From NCBI GenBank assembly GCA_937888615.1, contig CALABZ010000256.1, positions 1-11,764 on the forward strand: 11,764 nt of DNA, given 5' to 3'. This DNA is from an uncultured Lentisphaeria bacterium. GTDB lineage: Bacteria; Verrucomicrobiota; Lentisphaeria; Victivallales; Victivallaceae. The position numbers and the translations under genes are program-made. Below the pieces are notes generated by a model, which was not told the DNA's origin, did not search any database, and worked only from the letters and a program-made list of their open reading frames with translations. Shown here piece after piece: positions 1-7,895 of this stretch (the stretch's first letter is position 1; each line of letters begins with the position of its first letter).

Positions 1-962
1 ACTCCTCAACCCTGCCCCGCCTCAATCCTGCCATCGACGCGGTTATGAAAGCCGAACCGGCGCTGAATGAAAACGACTCCATCGATTATTTCGTCCATCG
101 CGCCCAGGAGAGCGACCCTTTCGCCGGGCACCGCGCCTACCGCTACAAAAACGGCGAATTCCAGGCGGTGGACCTGAACTATATCCGCCCGGTCGAGGGA
201 TTCTTCGGCTTCCTCGGAGTCCGGCAGAATTTCGAGGACCATTACAGTGGGTTCGCGCGCGGGGAGCACAATGTGCCGCTGTTGGTTTCCAGCCTGCCGG
301 GACTGGGCAAGACCCATTTTTCCATCGCCTATGCCTTGTGCCACCCGAAAATTACGCTGATCCTGCCGGAGCCGGAGGACCTTGAGCGCGGCCTGGAAAA
401 ATTGATCGGCAAGCTGTCCGTGCGCAACGACCGCAAATTCGTCATCTTTTTTGACGACATCGAGCCAAACAAGATCGACTGGTATTATTTCCGCACCCAC
501 GTCGGCGGCAGTATCGCGCTCGCGCCGAATATTTGCGTGACAGTGGCCTCGAACTACGAATTCCCCGCAAATATTTCAAGCCGCGGCCTCGGAGTACAGT
601 TCCCAATGTTCGACGAACTCCGCTGTATGGAAATGATCGAAGAATTTCTGAAAACCATGGGATTGCGGAATCCGAAGGAAACGCTGGTCATGAGCATGGC
701 CGCCGATTATGTCGAGCAGTTCGGTCAGCACAAATACGAGGAACTCAGCCCCCGCACCCTGATGCGTTACCTGGATGTCTACAAGCACGACCGCACAAAA
801 CGCAAATTCATGCTCGACGCCTCCTCCGGCGATGTGGTCGTGAAACCCGACCCGCAGGCGTTCTACGTCTTTTACGTGAAACTGATGAAAGCCATTCACG
901 GACCCGACATCGTCAACGTCCTCCAGGAGGAAAAACTGAAAAAAGACCTAGGGGTCATATAA
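1..962 (+). CDS. AAA+ family ATPase (DUF815-like), 5' end outside the window
   Basis: Probable P-loop AAA+ ATPase acting in the cytoplasm; substrate unknown. Counting from the first Met in the window (position 45), I see a Walker A-like loop SLPGLGKT (residues 83-90), a hydrophobic Walker B strand ending in two Asp (FVIFFDD, 132-138), a sensor-1-like VASN (167-170), a likely arginine finger at Arg180 (SSRG) and a sensor-2-like SPRTLMRYL near 236-244. The layout resembles the DUF815 ATPases, but I could not confirm the family. The frame stays open from position 45 back to the left edge with coding-like sequence (LPRLNPAIDAV), and no ribosome binding site precedes the ATG at 45. The true start therefore probably lies upstream and the gene is cut by the window. 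The first glycine of the usual GxxGxGKT loop is Ser. The ROK kinase gene follows after 30 bases. Confidence 0.75.
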   Translation, partial: SSTLPRLNPAIDAVMKAEPALNENDSIDYFVHRAQESDPFAGHRAYRYKNGEFQAVDLNYIRPVEGFFGFLGVRQNFEDHYSGFARGEHNVPLLVSSLPGLGKTHFSIAYALCHPKITLILPEPEDLERGLEKLIGKLSVRNDRKFVIFFDDIEPNKIDWYYFRTHVGGSIALAPNICVTVASNYEFPANISSRGLGVQFPMFDELRCMEMIEEFLKTMGLRNPKETLVMSMAADYVEQFGQHKYEELSPRTLMRYLDVYKHDRTKRKFMLDASSGDVVVKPDPQAFYVFYVKLMKAIHGPDIVNVLQEEKLKKDLGVI

Positions 963-992
963 CCTAAGAAGAATGTAAGGAAGAATAATTAC

Positions 993-1994
993 ATGACAGC
1001 CCATTTCCCAATTCTCGGCTATGACGTCGGCGGCACCAAAATCGCCGCTTCACTGATGATGAGCGACGGCAAAATCCTCGCCACCGAACGCTTCGCCAAC
1101 AAAGACACCGACCCGGACGAAATGCTCGCCAAACTGGCCGAAGCCGGCGCGAAAATGATCGCCGAAGCCGGATTCAAGAACAGCGATATCCGCGGCATCG
1201 GCGTCTCTTCGCCCGGTCCCGCCGACATCCCGAACGGCATCATGACCCGCCCCCCGAACAATCCCAAATGGCGCAATGTCCGCATTTGCGAATATCTCAC
1301 CAACGCCCTCGGCATCAAGGCGATCATGGAAAATGACGCCAACGCCGGAATGTTGGCCGAATGGTTTTTCGGCGCCGGACGCGGCTATCGCGATGTCGTT
1401 TACCTGACCATGAGCACCGGCATCGGCGGCGGCATCATCGCCTCCGGGCACCTGATCGACGGTGTTGGCTTTTACGGCGGCGAGTTCGGCCATACCGTCA
1501 TCGATATCAATGGTCCCCAGTGCGGCTGCGGACTGCGCGGCTGTTTCGAGGCGTTCTGCGGCGGACGCGCGGTAGCGCTGCGGCTCCAGCACGAGTTGAA
1601 GGACTGCCCGGACCATGCCATCGTTAAGGCCGCCGGCGGCAAAATCGAAAACATCGACTTCCAATCTCTGGAAACCGCTGTCCGCCAGGGCGACGAATAT
1701 GCCTGTAAAGTGTGGGATGAAGTCATGGTCCGCAACGCACAGGGCATCGGCCTCGTCATCAATGCCCTGAACCCGGCAAAAATCATTCTCGGGACCATCG
1801 CCTGGGCGGCGGGTGATCTGTTCATGGTGCCATTGATGAAATACCTGCCGCGTTTCTGTTGGGAGGTATCGCTCGCCGGTTGTGAAATCACCACCAGCGC
1901 ACTGCGCCGCGACATCGGTGCTTACGCCGGACCGGCGGTGGTGCTGAACAATCTTTACGAAAAAGGGCTTTTCGATCCGTTCGCCCAGTCCTGA
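993..1994 (+). CDS. ROK-family sugar kinase (glucokinase-like)
   Basis: Cytoplasmic ATP-dependent kinase of a hexose or amino-hexose; the exact sugar cannot be read from the sequence. The 333-residue length is normal for ROK kinases. The N-terminal phosphate-binding loop is YDVGGTK (10-16). The sugar-binding and catalytic motif is ENDAN, with catalytic Asp115. The second phosphate loop is STGIGGG (141-147). GEFGH (163-167) and CGCGLRGCFE (177-186) supply the zinc ligands His167, Cys177, Cys179 and Cys184. There is no N-terminal helix-turn-helix, so this is a kinase rather than a NagC/XylR-type repressor. In the C-terminal adenine-side loop the usual GGG is replaced by LGTIAWAAGD. The start is supported by AAGGAAG at 977-983, 9 bases upstream. 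uvrC follows after 10 bases, so the two genes are probably co-transcribed. Confidence 0.9.
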   Translation: MTAHFPILGYDVGGTKIAASLMMSDGKILATERFANKDTDPDEMLAKLAEAGAKMIAEAGFKNSDIRGIGVSSPGPADIPNGIMTRPPNNPKWRNVRICEYLTNALGIKAIMENDANAGMLAEWFFGAGRGYRDVVYLTMSTGIGGGIIASGHLIDGVGFYGGEFGHTVIDINGPQCGCGLRGCFEAFCGGRAVALRLQHELKDCPDHAIVKAAGGKIENIDFQSLETAVRQGDEYACKVWDEVMVRNAQGIGLVINALNPAKIILGTIAWAAGDLFMVPLMKYLPRFCWEVSLAGCEITTSALRRDIGAYAGPAVVLNNLYEKGLFDPFAQS

Positions 1995-2004
1995 AGAGGT
2001 GTGA

Positions 2005-3477
2005 ATGCCGGATAAATCAGAAGGATTCCATCCCGGTGAAGTGCCGGCCAAACCGGGAGTATACATCTTCCGGGACCGTTTTGGACAGGTCATTTACGTA
2101 GGGAAAGCATCCAACCTGCGGCGGCGTTTGAGTCATTATTTCCAGCCGTCGCAGGAGCGCCGGGGCGACCCCAAACTCCGTTCGCTGATCAAGTCGATCC
2201 ACAGTTGGGAATATCAGCTCGTCCGTACCGACGACGAATCGCTGATCCTCGAATCACGCCTGATCAAACAGTACGCGCCCCGCTACAACGTGTTGATGCG
2301 CGACGACAAGCGTTACCTGATGGCCAAGATCAACCTGAACGAACCGTGGCCCCGTTTCGAACTGGCGCGCCTGCGCAAAGACGACGGCGCACTCTATTTC
2401 GGCCCGTTCCCCCACGGCACCGCCCTGCGCGAAACCATCGACTACCTGACCGTTCATTTCGGACTGCGTTCGTGCTCCGTCCCCGAACCGGGGCCGGAGG
2501 TGCGCAAACACTGCCTGAAACGAATCGTCAAAGACTGCTCGCGCCCCTGCGACGGCTCGGTAACGCAGGAGCAGTACCGGGCGCTGGTGCAGAAAATGCT
2601 CGGCGTCATCGAAGGCGACACCTCGGAACTGGTCGTCGAACTGGAAAATAAAATGAAGGAGCAGGCCGCCGCCGCCCGCTTCGAACAGGCCGCCAGAACC
2701 CGCGACGTAATTGCCAATATCAAGCAGATTTTCGGTCGGAAAAACCGCAATTTCAGCAACGCCGCCATTGCCGCCGTCCCCGGTGAGGACGCGGTGGCGG
2801 ACCTCCGCCTGGCGCTCGGCATGAAGTCCTCCCCCGACCATATCGAGTGTTTCGACAACTCGAACCTGATGGGAACTTATGCCGTATCCAGCGAAGTTTG
2901 CTTCATCAATGGCCGCCCGGCGCGTGACCGTTACCGCCGTTTCCGTGTCAAAACAGTCGGGCAGGCGGACGACTTCGCCACCATGCACGAGGTACTCACC
3001 CGTCATTATTCGCGCAAACTGGCGGAAGGACAGCCGCCGCCGTCGCTGATCGTGGTGGACGGCGGCAAAGGACAACTGTCCGCCGCTATCAAATCACTGT
3101 TGGAAATCGGTTATCCGCCCACCCCGATCATCGGGCTGGCCAAACGCAACGAAGAAGTGTTCCTGCCGGGGCGCAGTGAACCGGTAATCATCGACCGCCA
3201 TCGCCCGGCCCTGCGACTGCTCCAGGCCCTGCGCGACGAAGCCCACCGTTTCGCCATCAGCTATCACCGTCAACTGCGGCTGCGCCGCGTACAGGAATCG
3301 CTGTTGGACGATATCCCCGGCATCGGCGAAAAACGCAAAGCCTCGCTGCTGCGCGCGTTCGGTTCGGTCCGCGCCCTGCGCAAGGCCGACGCGCAGGAAA
3401 TCGTGGACAAAGTCCCCGGCATCGGGCTGGCATTCGCGGAAACGATTGCGGAACACCTGCGGAAACATCAATCGTAG
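2005..3477 (+). CDS. uvrC: Excinuclease ABC subunit C, compact form
   Basis: Nuclease subunit of nucleotide excision repair; in the family it cuts on both sides of a UvrB-bound lesion. Domains in order: GIY-YIG nuclease (about 16-95; GVY, then IYVGKA, with metal-binding Glu83 in LILE); four spaced cysteines, 157, 170, 178 and 182, matching the Fe-S cluster cysteines known in UvrC; UVR helical motif for UvrB contact (about 211-244); RNase H-like endonuclease (about 278-425; Asp284 in ECFDNSN, Asp352 in VVDGGKGQL, His414 in DEAHRFA); and tandem helix-hairpin-helix (DIPGIGEKR and KVPGIGLAF, 436-488). All key catalytic residues are present. At 490 residues it is clearly shorter than the usual roughly 600: the stretch between the UVR motif and the endonuclease domain is only about 30 residues. 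The ribosome binding site AGAGGTG lies at 1995-2001. The product call is secure. Confidence 0.96.
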   Translation: MPDKSEGFHPGEVPAKPGVYIFRDRFGQVIYVGKASNLRRRLSHYFQPSQERRGDPKLRSLIKSIHSWEYQLVRTDDESLILESRLIKQYAPRYNVLMRDDKRYLMAKINLNEPWPRFELARLRKDDGALYFGPFPHGTALRETIDYLTVHFGLRSCSVPEPGPEVRKHCLKRIVKDCSRPCDGSVTQEQYRALVQKMLGVIEGDTSELVVELENKMKEQAAAARFEQAARTRDVIANIKQIFGRKNRNFSNAAIAAVPGEDAVADLRLALGMKSSPDHIECFDNSNLMGTYAVSSEVCFINGRPARDRYRRFRVKTVGQADDFATMHEVLTRHYSRKLAEGQPPPSLIVVDGGKGQLSAAIKSLLEIGYPPTPIIGLAKRNEEVFLPGRSEPVIIDRHRPALRLLQALRDEAHRFAISYHRQLRLRRVQESLLDDIPGIGEKRKASLLRAFGSVRALRKADAQEIVDKVPGIGLAFAETIAEHLRKHQS

Positions 3478-3606
3478 GTGAATATATTCAAAAAATTTTA
3501 GCCGCGGCTGTAACGGTACGGTATTTTATAACGACTAATAATAAGTATCTTTTCAGCATTAAAAAATATTCAGTATACAGGACGACATCAAGAGAAGAAG
3601 GTTTCC
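3478..3606. other. AT-rich intergenic region between uvrC and the efflux operon
   Basis: A 129-base spacer, much more AT-rich than its flanks. It holds a perfect palindrome GAATATATTC (3480-3489), a second palindrome AGCCGCGGCT (3500-3509), a tandem ACGGTACGGT (3513-3522) and two copies of TAACG (3511-3515 and 3529-3533), then a candidate promoter. No convincing rho-independent terminator for the upstream operon is visible. This is the most likely place for regulation of the efflux genes, but no known operator is recognised. Confidence 0.5.
3550..3579 (+). promoter_or_regulatory. Candidate sigma-70-type promoter of the efflux operon
   Basis: TTTTCA (3550-3555) and TATACA (3574-3579) are separated by 18 bases. 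They match the -35 and -10 consensus at 4 of 6 and 4-5 of 6 positions. The site lies 27 bases before the adaptor start, within an AT-rich gap. The call rests on sequence resemblance only; AT-rich DNA gives chance matches easily. Confidence 0.3.
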
Positions 3607-4797
3607 ATGAGAATCAACAAATTAGTTTTATTATTATGCCTGATTGCGGCCCTGGCGGCCGGTTTCAGCATCTGGCGTTTCATCATCTCCACCGGTTCGG
3701 AACAGCAAAAAAAGACGGCCCGCACGATCGTAGCCGTCGAAACAGCCCCGATCGTCGTGGAGGACATTTTCGACCTGCGGTATTTCACCGGAACGCTCTC
3801 TTCCGACGCAGAATTCACCGTGTCGCCGCGAGTGACCGGTTGGGCCCGTAAAATTTTCTTCAACGTGGGCGACAAAGTCCCCCGGGGCGCCGTCGTGGCC
3901 CACCTTGACGATGAAGAATTCCGGCTAAAAAAAGAACAGGCCGCCGCCGAACTTGATGTCGCCAAGGCCAACCTGGCCGAGGCCGAAGACATGCTGGACC
4001 TGAAACGAAGCGACTACCAGCGTGCCACCTCGCTGGCCGAGAAAAAAATCATTTCGGACGCCGAATTCGAACGCATCACCGCCGATTTCAAAGCCTATGA
4101 GGCGCGTAAACGAGTCACCGAAGCCCAGGTCAAACTACGCGAAACCATGTTGAAATCCGCCGAAGTCCAGCTCAGCTACACCGCCGTGACCGCAAACTGG
4201 GACAGCGGCAGCAGTCGCCGTTACGTCGGCGAACGCTTCGTCAACGAAGGTTCCCTGCTCCAGGCCAACGCGCCGCTGATGACCCTGGTGGACCTCGACA
4301 CCATGAAGGTGGTGGTAAATGTGGTCGAACGCGACATTCCGTTCATGTTCGTGGGGCAAAAAGCGAAAATCCGGGTGGATGCGTTTAAGAACGAAACGTT
4401 TGACGCGAAAGTCATCCGCATCGCCCCGATCATCAAGGAAAGATCCCGCCAGGGAGCCGTGGAACTAAGCATCGACAATTCCGCCCACAAGCTCAAACCC
4501 GGCATGTTCATCACCGCCGAACTGCAATTCAACAGCAGTCACGGCGCCACCGTCATTCCGGTCACGGCCAAGGCCCGCCGCAACGACACCGACGGCATAT
4601 TCGTCGTGCAAGTGGATGAAACCGTCAAATTCGTCCCGATCAAAACCGGAATCGTCATGGGCACCCGCGAGGAAGTCATCGAACCGAAAAAACTTCGCGG
4701 CAAAGTCGTCACCATGGGGCACCACCTGCTCGAAGACGGCGCCAAAGTCCTGCTGCCGGAACCTAAGACGAAAAAGAACGGAAGCAGCCGCCCATGA
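3607..4797 (+). CDS. RND efflux periplasmic adaptor (membrane fusion protein)
   Basis: Bridges the inner-membrane RND pump to an outer-membrane channel in the periplasm. The 396 residues begin with an uncleaved anchor or signal segment (about 6-27). Then come the first lipoyl half (VSPRVTGWARKIFFNVGDKV, 72-91), an alpha-helical hairpin with coiled-coil character (about 104-188), the second lipoyl half (189-225), a beta-barrel (about 230-310, with LKPGMF typical of the family) and a membrane-proximal domain. The second lipoyl half has an insertion-like NWDSGSSRRYVGERFVNEG instead of the common short AP-x-DG turn. Cys11 lies in the hydrophobic segment but not in a proper lipobox. A purine-rich GAGAAGAAGG at 3592-3601 supports the start. 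Its TGA stop overlaps the ATG of the pump gene (ATGA, 4794-4797), suggesting translational coupling. The substrate is unknown. Confidence 0.93.
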   Translation: MRINKLVLLLCLIAALAAGFSIWRFIISTGSEQQKKTARTIVAVETAPIVVEDIFDLRYFTGTLSSDAEFTVSPRVTGWARKIFFNVGDKVPRGAVVAHLDDEEFRLKKEQAAAELDVAKANLAEAEDMLDLKRSDYQRATSLAEKKIISDAEFERITADFKAYEARKRVTEAQVKLRETMLKSAEVQLSYTAVTANWDSGSSRRYVGERFVNEGSLLQANAPLMTLVDLDTMKVVVNVVERDIPFMFVGQKAKIRVDAFKNETFDAKVIRIAPIIKERSRQGAVELSIDNSAHKLKPGMFITAELQFNSSHGATVIPVTAKARRNDTDGIFVVQVDETVKFVPIKTGIVMGTREEVIEPKKLRGKVVTMGHHLLEDGAKVLLPEPKTKKNGSSRP

Positions 4798-7700
4798 AAC
4801 TGATTGATTTTTCAGCTCGCCGCCCGATTTTCATTTCCATGTGCACGATCATCGTAATCGTGCTCGGCGGTATTTCCCTGATGCGCCTGCCGGTGGACCT
4901 GATGCCGGACATCACCTACCCGGTGCTCTCCATCTCCACCACTTACGAGAATGCCGGCCCCGAAGAAATCGAAGAAATCATCACCCGCCCGATCGAACGC
5001 GCCGTCAGCGCAGTGTCCGGCGTGGAAGAAGTCACTTCGACCTCGGTCGAGGGCAGCAGCCGCGTCACCGTGCGTTTCTCCTACGAAACCAATCTTGACG
5101 AAGCGACCAACGACATCCGCGACCGCCTGGACCGTATAACACCGAATTTCCCGGACGAGGCGGACCGCCCGATGATCCGTAAATTCGACATGTCCAGCTT
5201 CCCGATCTTTTTCCTCGGGGCCTCGGCCGACCTCGACCCGGTTCAGTTGAAACAGATGATTGAAGACAACGTCAGTTATCGTTTCGAACGGGTTCCCGGG
5301 GTGGCTTCGGCCGACGTCCGTGGGGGACGCGACCGCAAAATCAATGTTGATCTTGACGTCAACCGCCTGGTCAGTTCCGGCATCTCGCTGGATTCCATTA
5401 TGGAAAGCATCCGTTCCGGCACGTTGAACCTCTCCGCCGGGGCCATCGAATTCGGCAACCTCGACGTAACCGTGCGCACCCCCGGCGAATACCGGAACAT
5501 CCATGAAATCGAAGACCTGGTCGTCGGCACCGCCGATGACGAAATGATCCGCATCAAAGACCTTGGCAAAGTCAATGACCATTGGAGCAAAATCCGCAGC
5601 GTTTTCCCCGTGGACGGCATCCCCGGGGTCCGGATCGTCATCTACAAACAATCCGGCAACAACACGGTGGCGGTGGCGGAAGGCGTCCGCAAAGAACTCG
5701 AACAAATCAAACTCGACTTCCCACAATTGAACCTGATCACGCTGATGGACTCCTCCGAATACATCGAGAACTCCATCCGCAACGTCAGCGATTCCGCCAT
5801 TCAGGGAAGTTTGCTGGCAATGCTGATCCTGCTTTTCTTCCTCCGCGACTTGCGCAGTACGTTTATCATTTCGGTGTCGATCCCGATCTCGATCGTCGCC
5901 ACTTTTACACTGATGTTTTTCAACAACCAGTCGGTGAATATCATTACGCTGGGAGGTCTCGCGCTCGGCGTCGGCATGTTGGTGGACAACTCGATCGTAG
6001 TGCTGGAAAATATTTACCGCCTCCGCGACGAGGAACATAAATCGCGTTTCGAAGCTTCGGTCCAGGGTACCCAGGAAGTCGCCGCGCCGATCATCGCCAG
6101 TACACTGACCACGGTAGCGGTGTTCCTGCCCGCGTTTTTCATGACCGGCGTCACCGGGATCATGTTCAAGCAAATGGCGACTGTAATTGTATTTTCCCTG
6201 AGCTGTTCGCTGATGACCGCGCTCACGCTGGTGCCGATGATGACCAATCTGGTGATGCGTGATAAGGCCACGGACAAACATCACTGGTCCGTCGGCTGGC
6301 TGTTCACCCTGAGCAAAAAACTCATGAACGGAATGGAAAATGAATACCGGAGCCTCCTCAACTGGGCTTTGCGCCACCGTATTATCGTCGTCATCGGTGC
6401 AATCTTGTTGTTGGGGTTCTCAATCAGCATGGTGCCGATGATCGGCAATGAATTCATGCCGGTCACCGACGAAGACGAAGTCCGGGTCGATGTCGAACTG
6501 GAAACCGGCACCCGCTTCGATGTCGTTTATGAACGCTACAAGCAGTTGGAAAAACTGATCAAGGAAAATACGCCGGAAGCCAAATTCGTCACTGGCGAGG
6601 TCGGCGCCAATTCCTGGCGTCAGCGCGGCGGGCATACCGCCAGCCTCCGACTGCCGCTGTGGCCGCGCAGTGAACGCCGCAAGCGCGGATTGCGTTCCAG
6701 CGATCAGGTGTCCAATGACCTGCGCAAACTCCTGACCAATGCCGTTCCTGGCACCGTCATTCGTACCCGTCCCGGCCGCGGCATGTTCCGCATGGGCAGC
6801 GGCGGCGATGCGGGGGTGGAAGTGGAAATCCGCGGGTTCGACCTCAACACTGCCAACGACCTTTCCCGGGAAGTCGCCCGGATCATGGAACAAAACCCCC
6901 ACCTGGCCGACGTGAAGATCAGCCGCGAAGATGGCAGTCCCGAGGAGAATATCCGCATCGACCGCAACAAAGCCTATGATATGAAACTGACCACCCACCA
7001 AATCGCCAATGCCCTCCAAACGATTATCGACGGCAACAATGCCGGGGTATTCCGCGAGGGCGGCAACGAATACGATATCGTGGTTTCCGTAAAAGACGCC
7101 GACCGGATGTCGATCAACCAGCTCCTCGACATCTCAATTCCGAACGCCGACGGCGACCAGGTGATTCTGCGCAACGTCATCGGCAGCGAGCCCCGCCTGG
7201 GTCCGCTCGGCATCGACCGCAAAAACCAGGAACGCCTGGTCACGGTTTCCGCCCAGTTGGTCGATATCGATATAGGAACCATCCAGCAGGAGCTCGACCG
7301 TGAATTCGCCCACATCCCCATGCCGCAGGGATTCGCCATCACCTTTGGCGGCGACTGGGAAGAGCAGCAGAAATCCGCCAAAACCCTGATTCTGGGAGCG
7401 GTGCTCGCCCTGGTGCTGGTCTATATGGTGATGGCCTGTCAGTATGAATCGTTGCTGGACCCGTTCATCGTCATGTTTGCAGTCCCCTTTGCCCTCATCG
7501 GCGTATGCATCCTGTTGTACACCAGCGGTACGACGTTCAACCTGTATTCCTATATCGGCTGTATCATGCTCGCCGGGATCGTGGTGAACAACGCCATTAT
7601 TCTGGTGGACCAGATCAACCTGCTCCGGCGCCGTGACGGCGTACCCAAAATGGCGGCCATTGAGGAATCCGGCCGCCGCCGCCTGCGTCCGATCCTGATG

Positions 7701-7883
7701 ACCACGCTGACCACCGTACTGGGGCTGGTGCCGCTGGCCCTCGGACTGGGAGACGGCGGCGAGGCGCAGGCCCCGCTGGCGCGTGCCGTGATCGGAGGGC
7801 TGACCAGTTCAACCCTGATTACACTGATCCTGATTCCGGTGATTTATTCGCTGGTCCATGGCGAAAAAATCAAGAAAATCTGA
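4794..7883 (+). CDS. HAE1-type RND efflux transporter, inner-membrane pump
   Basis: Proton-driven trimeric exporter of the AcrB/MexB superfamily; the substrate is not readable. At 1029 residues it has the full family length. TM1 is near residues 11-32, the first porter region follows, TM2-6 lie from about 333 to 470, TM7 is near 528-550, then the second porter region, and TM8-12 run from about 862 to 1022. The opening pattern (ARRPIF, then LPVDLMPDITYP) is typical. In TM4 the proton-relay pair reads Asp398-Asn399 (GMLVDNSIVVLEN), where AcrB has Asp-Asp. In TM10 Asn942 (VVNNAIILVDQIN) stands where AcrB has Lys940. From memory this DN/N pattern is common in HAE1 pumps outside the AcrB branch, so it is not by itself a sign of inactivity. 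GGAAG at 4780-4784 serves as ribosome binding site. No tolC-like gene is nearby. Confidence 0.95.
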   Translation: MKLIDFSARRPIFISMCTIIVIVLGGISLMRLPVDLMPDITYPVLSISTTYENAGPEEIEEIITRPIERAVSAVSGVEEVTSTSVEGSSRVTVRFSYETNLDEATNDIRDRLDRITPNFPDEADRPMIRKFDMSSFPIFFLGASADLDPVQLKQMIEDNVSYRFERVPGVASADVRGGRDRKINVDLDVNRLVSSGISLDSIMESIRSGTLNLSAGAIEFGNLDVTVRTPGEYRNIHEIEDLVVGTADDEMIRIKDLGKVNDHWSKIRSVFPVDGIPGVRIVIYKQSGNNTVAVAEGVRKELEQIKLDFPQLNLITLMDSSEYIENSIRNVSDSAIQGSLLAMLILLFFLRDLRSTFIISVSIPISIVATFTLMFFNNQSVNIITLGGLALGVGMLVDNSIVVLENIYRLRDEEHKSRFEASVQGTQEVAAPIIASTLTTVAVFLPAFFMTGVTGIMFKQMATVIVFSLSCSLMTALTLVPMMTNLVMRDKATDKHHWSVGWLFTLSKKLMNGMENEYRSLLNWALRHRIIVVIGAILLLGFSISMVPMIGNEFMPVTDEDEVRVDVELETGTRFDVVYERYKQLEKLIKENTPEAKFVTGEVGANSWRQRGGHTASLRLPLWPRSERRKRGLRSSDQVSNDLRKLLTNAVPGTVIRTRPGRGMFRMGSGGDAGVEVEIRGFDLNTANDLSREVARIMEQNPHLADVKISREDGSPEENIRIDRNKAYDMKLTTHQIANALQTIIDGNNAGVFREGGNEYDIVVSVKDADRMSINQLLDISIPNADGDQVILRNVIGSEPRLGPLGIDRKNQERLVTVSAQLVDIDIGTIQQELDREFAHIPMPQGFAITFGGDWEEQQKSAKTLILGAVLALVLVYMVMACQYESLLDPFIVMFAVPFALIGVCILLYTSGTTFNLYSYIGCIMLAGIVVNNAIILVDQINLLRRRDGVPKMAAIEESGRRRLRPILMTTLTTVLGLVPLALGLGDGGEAQAPLARAVIGGLTSSTLITLILIPVIYSLVHGEKIKKI

Positions 7884-7895
7884 CCGGAGCCACTT

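Noticed and set aside
6..500. Minus-strand open frame at the left edge
   Set aside because: It lies opposite the AAA+ ATPase, whose Walker and sensor motifs fix the coding strand.
1050..2093. A 347-codon minus-strand open frame opposite the ROK kinase and the uvrC start
   Set aside because: The plus-strand gene has complete ROK motifs and a ribosome binding site. The minus frame spans a gene junction and resembles no protein family.
3500..3530. Possible rho-independent terminator after uvrC
   Set aside because: AGCCGCGGCT is self-complementary but leaves no loop, and the following T-rich stretch is offset by more than 10 bases. No stable hairpin plus T-run can be drawn.
3607..3690. Lipoprotein signal on the adaptor because of Cys11
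   Set aside because: The residues before the Cys are Leu-Leu-Leu, with no small residue at -1, and the Cys is followed by a long hydrophobic stretch. It reads as a membrane anchor instead.
4812..6377. A 521-codon open frame on the minus strand inside the RND pump gene
   Set aside because: It is opposite a full-length, well-conserved transporter gene. Its translation is rich in Asp, His, Arg and Gly with no recognisable domain, as expected for the antisense of GC-rich codons.
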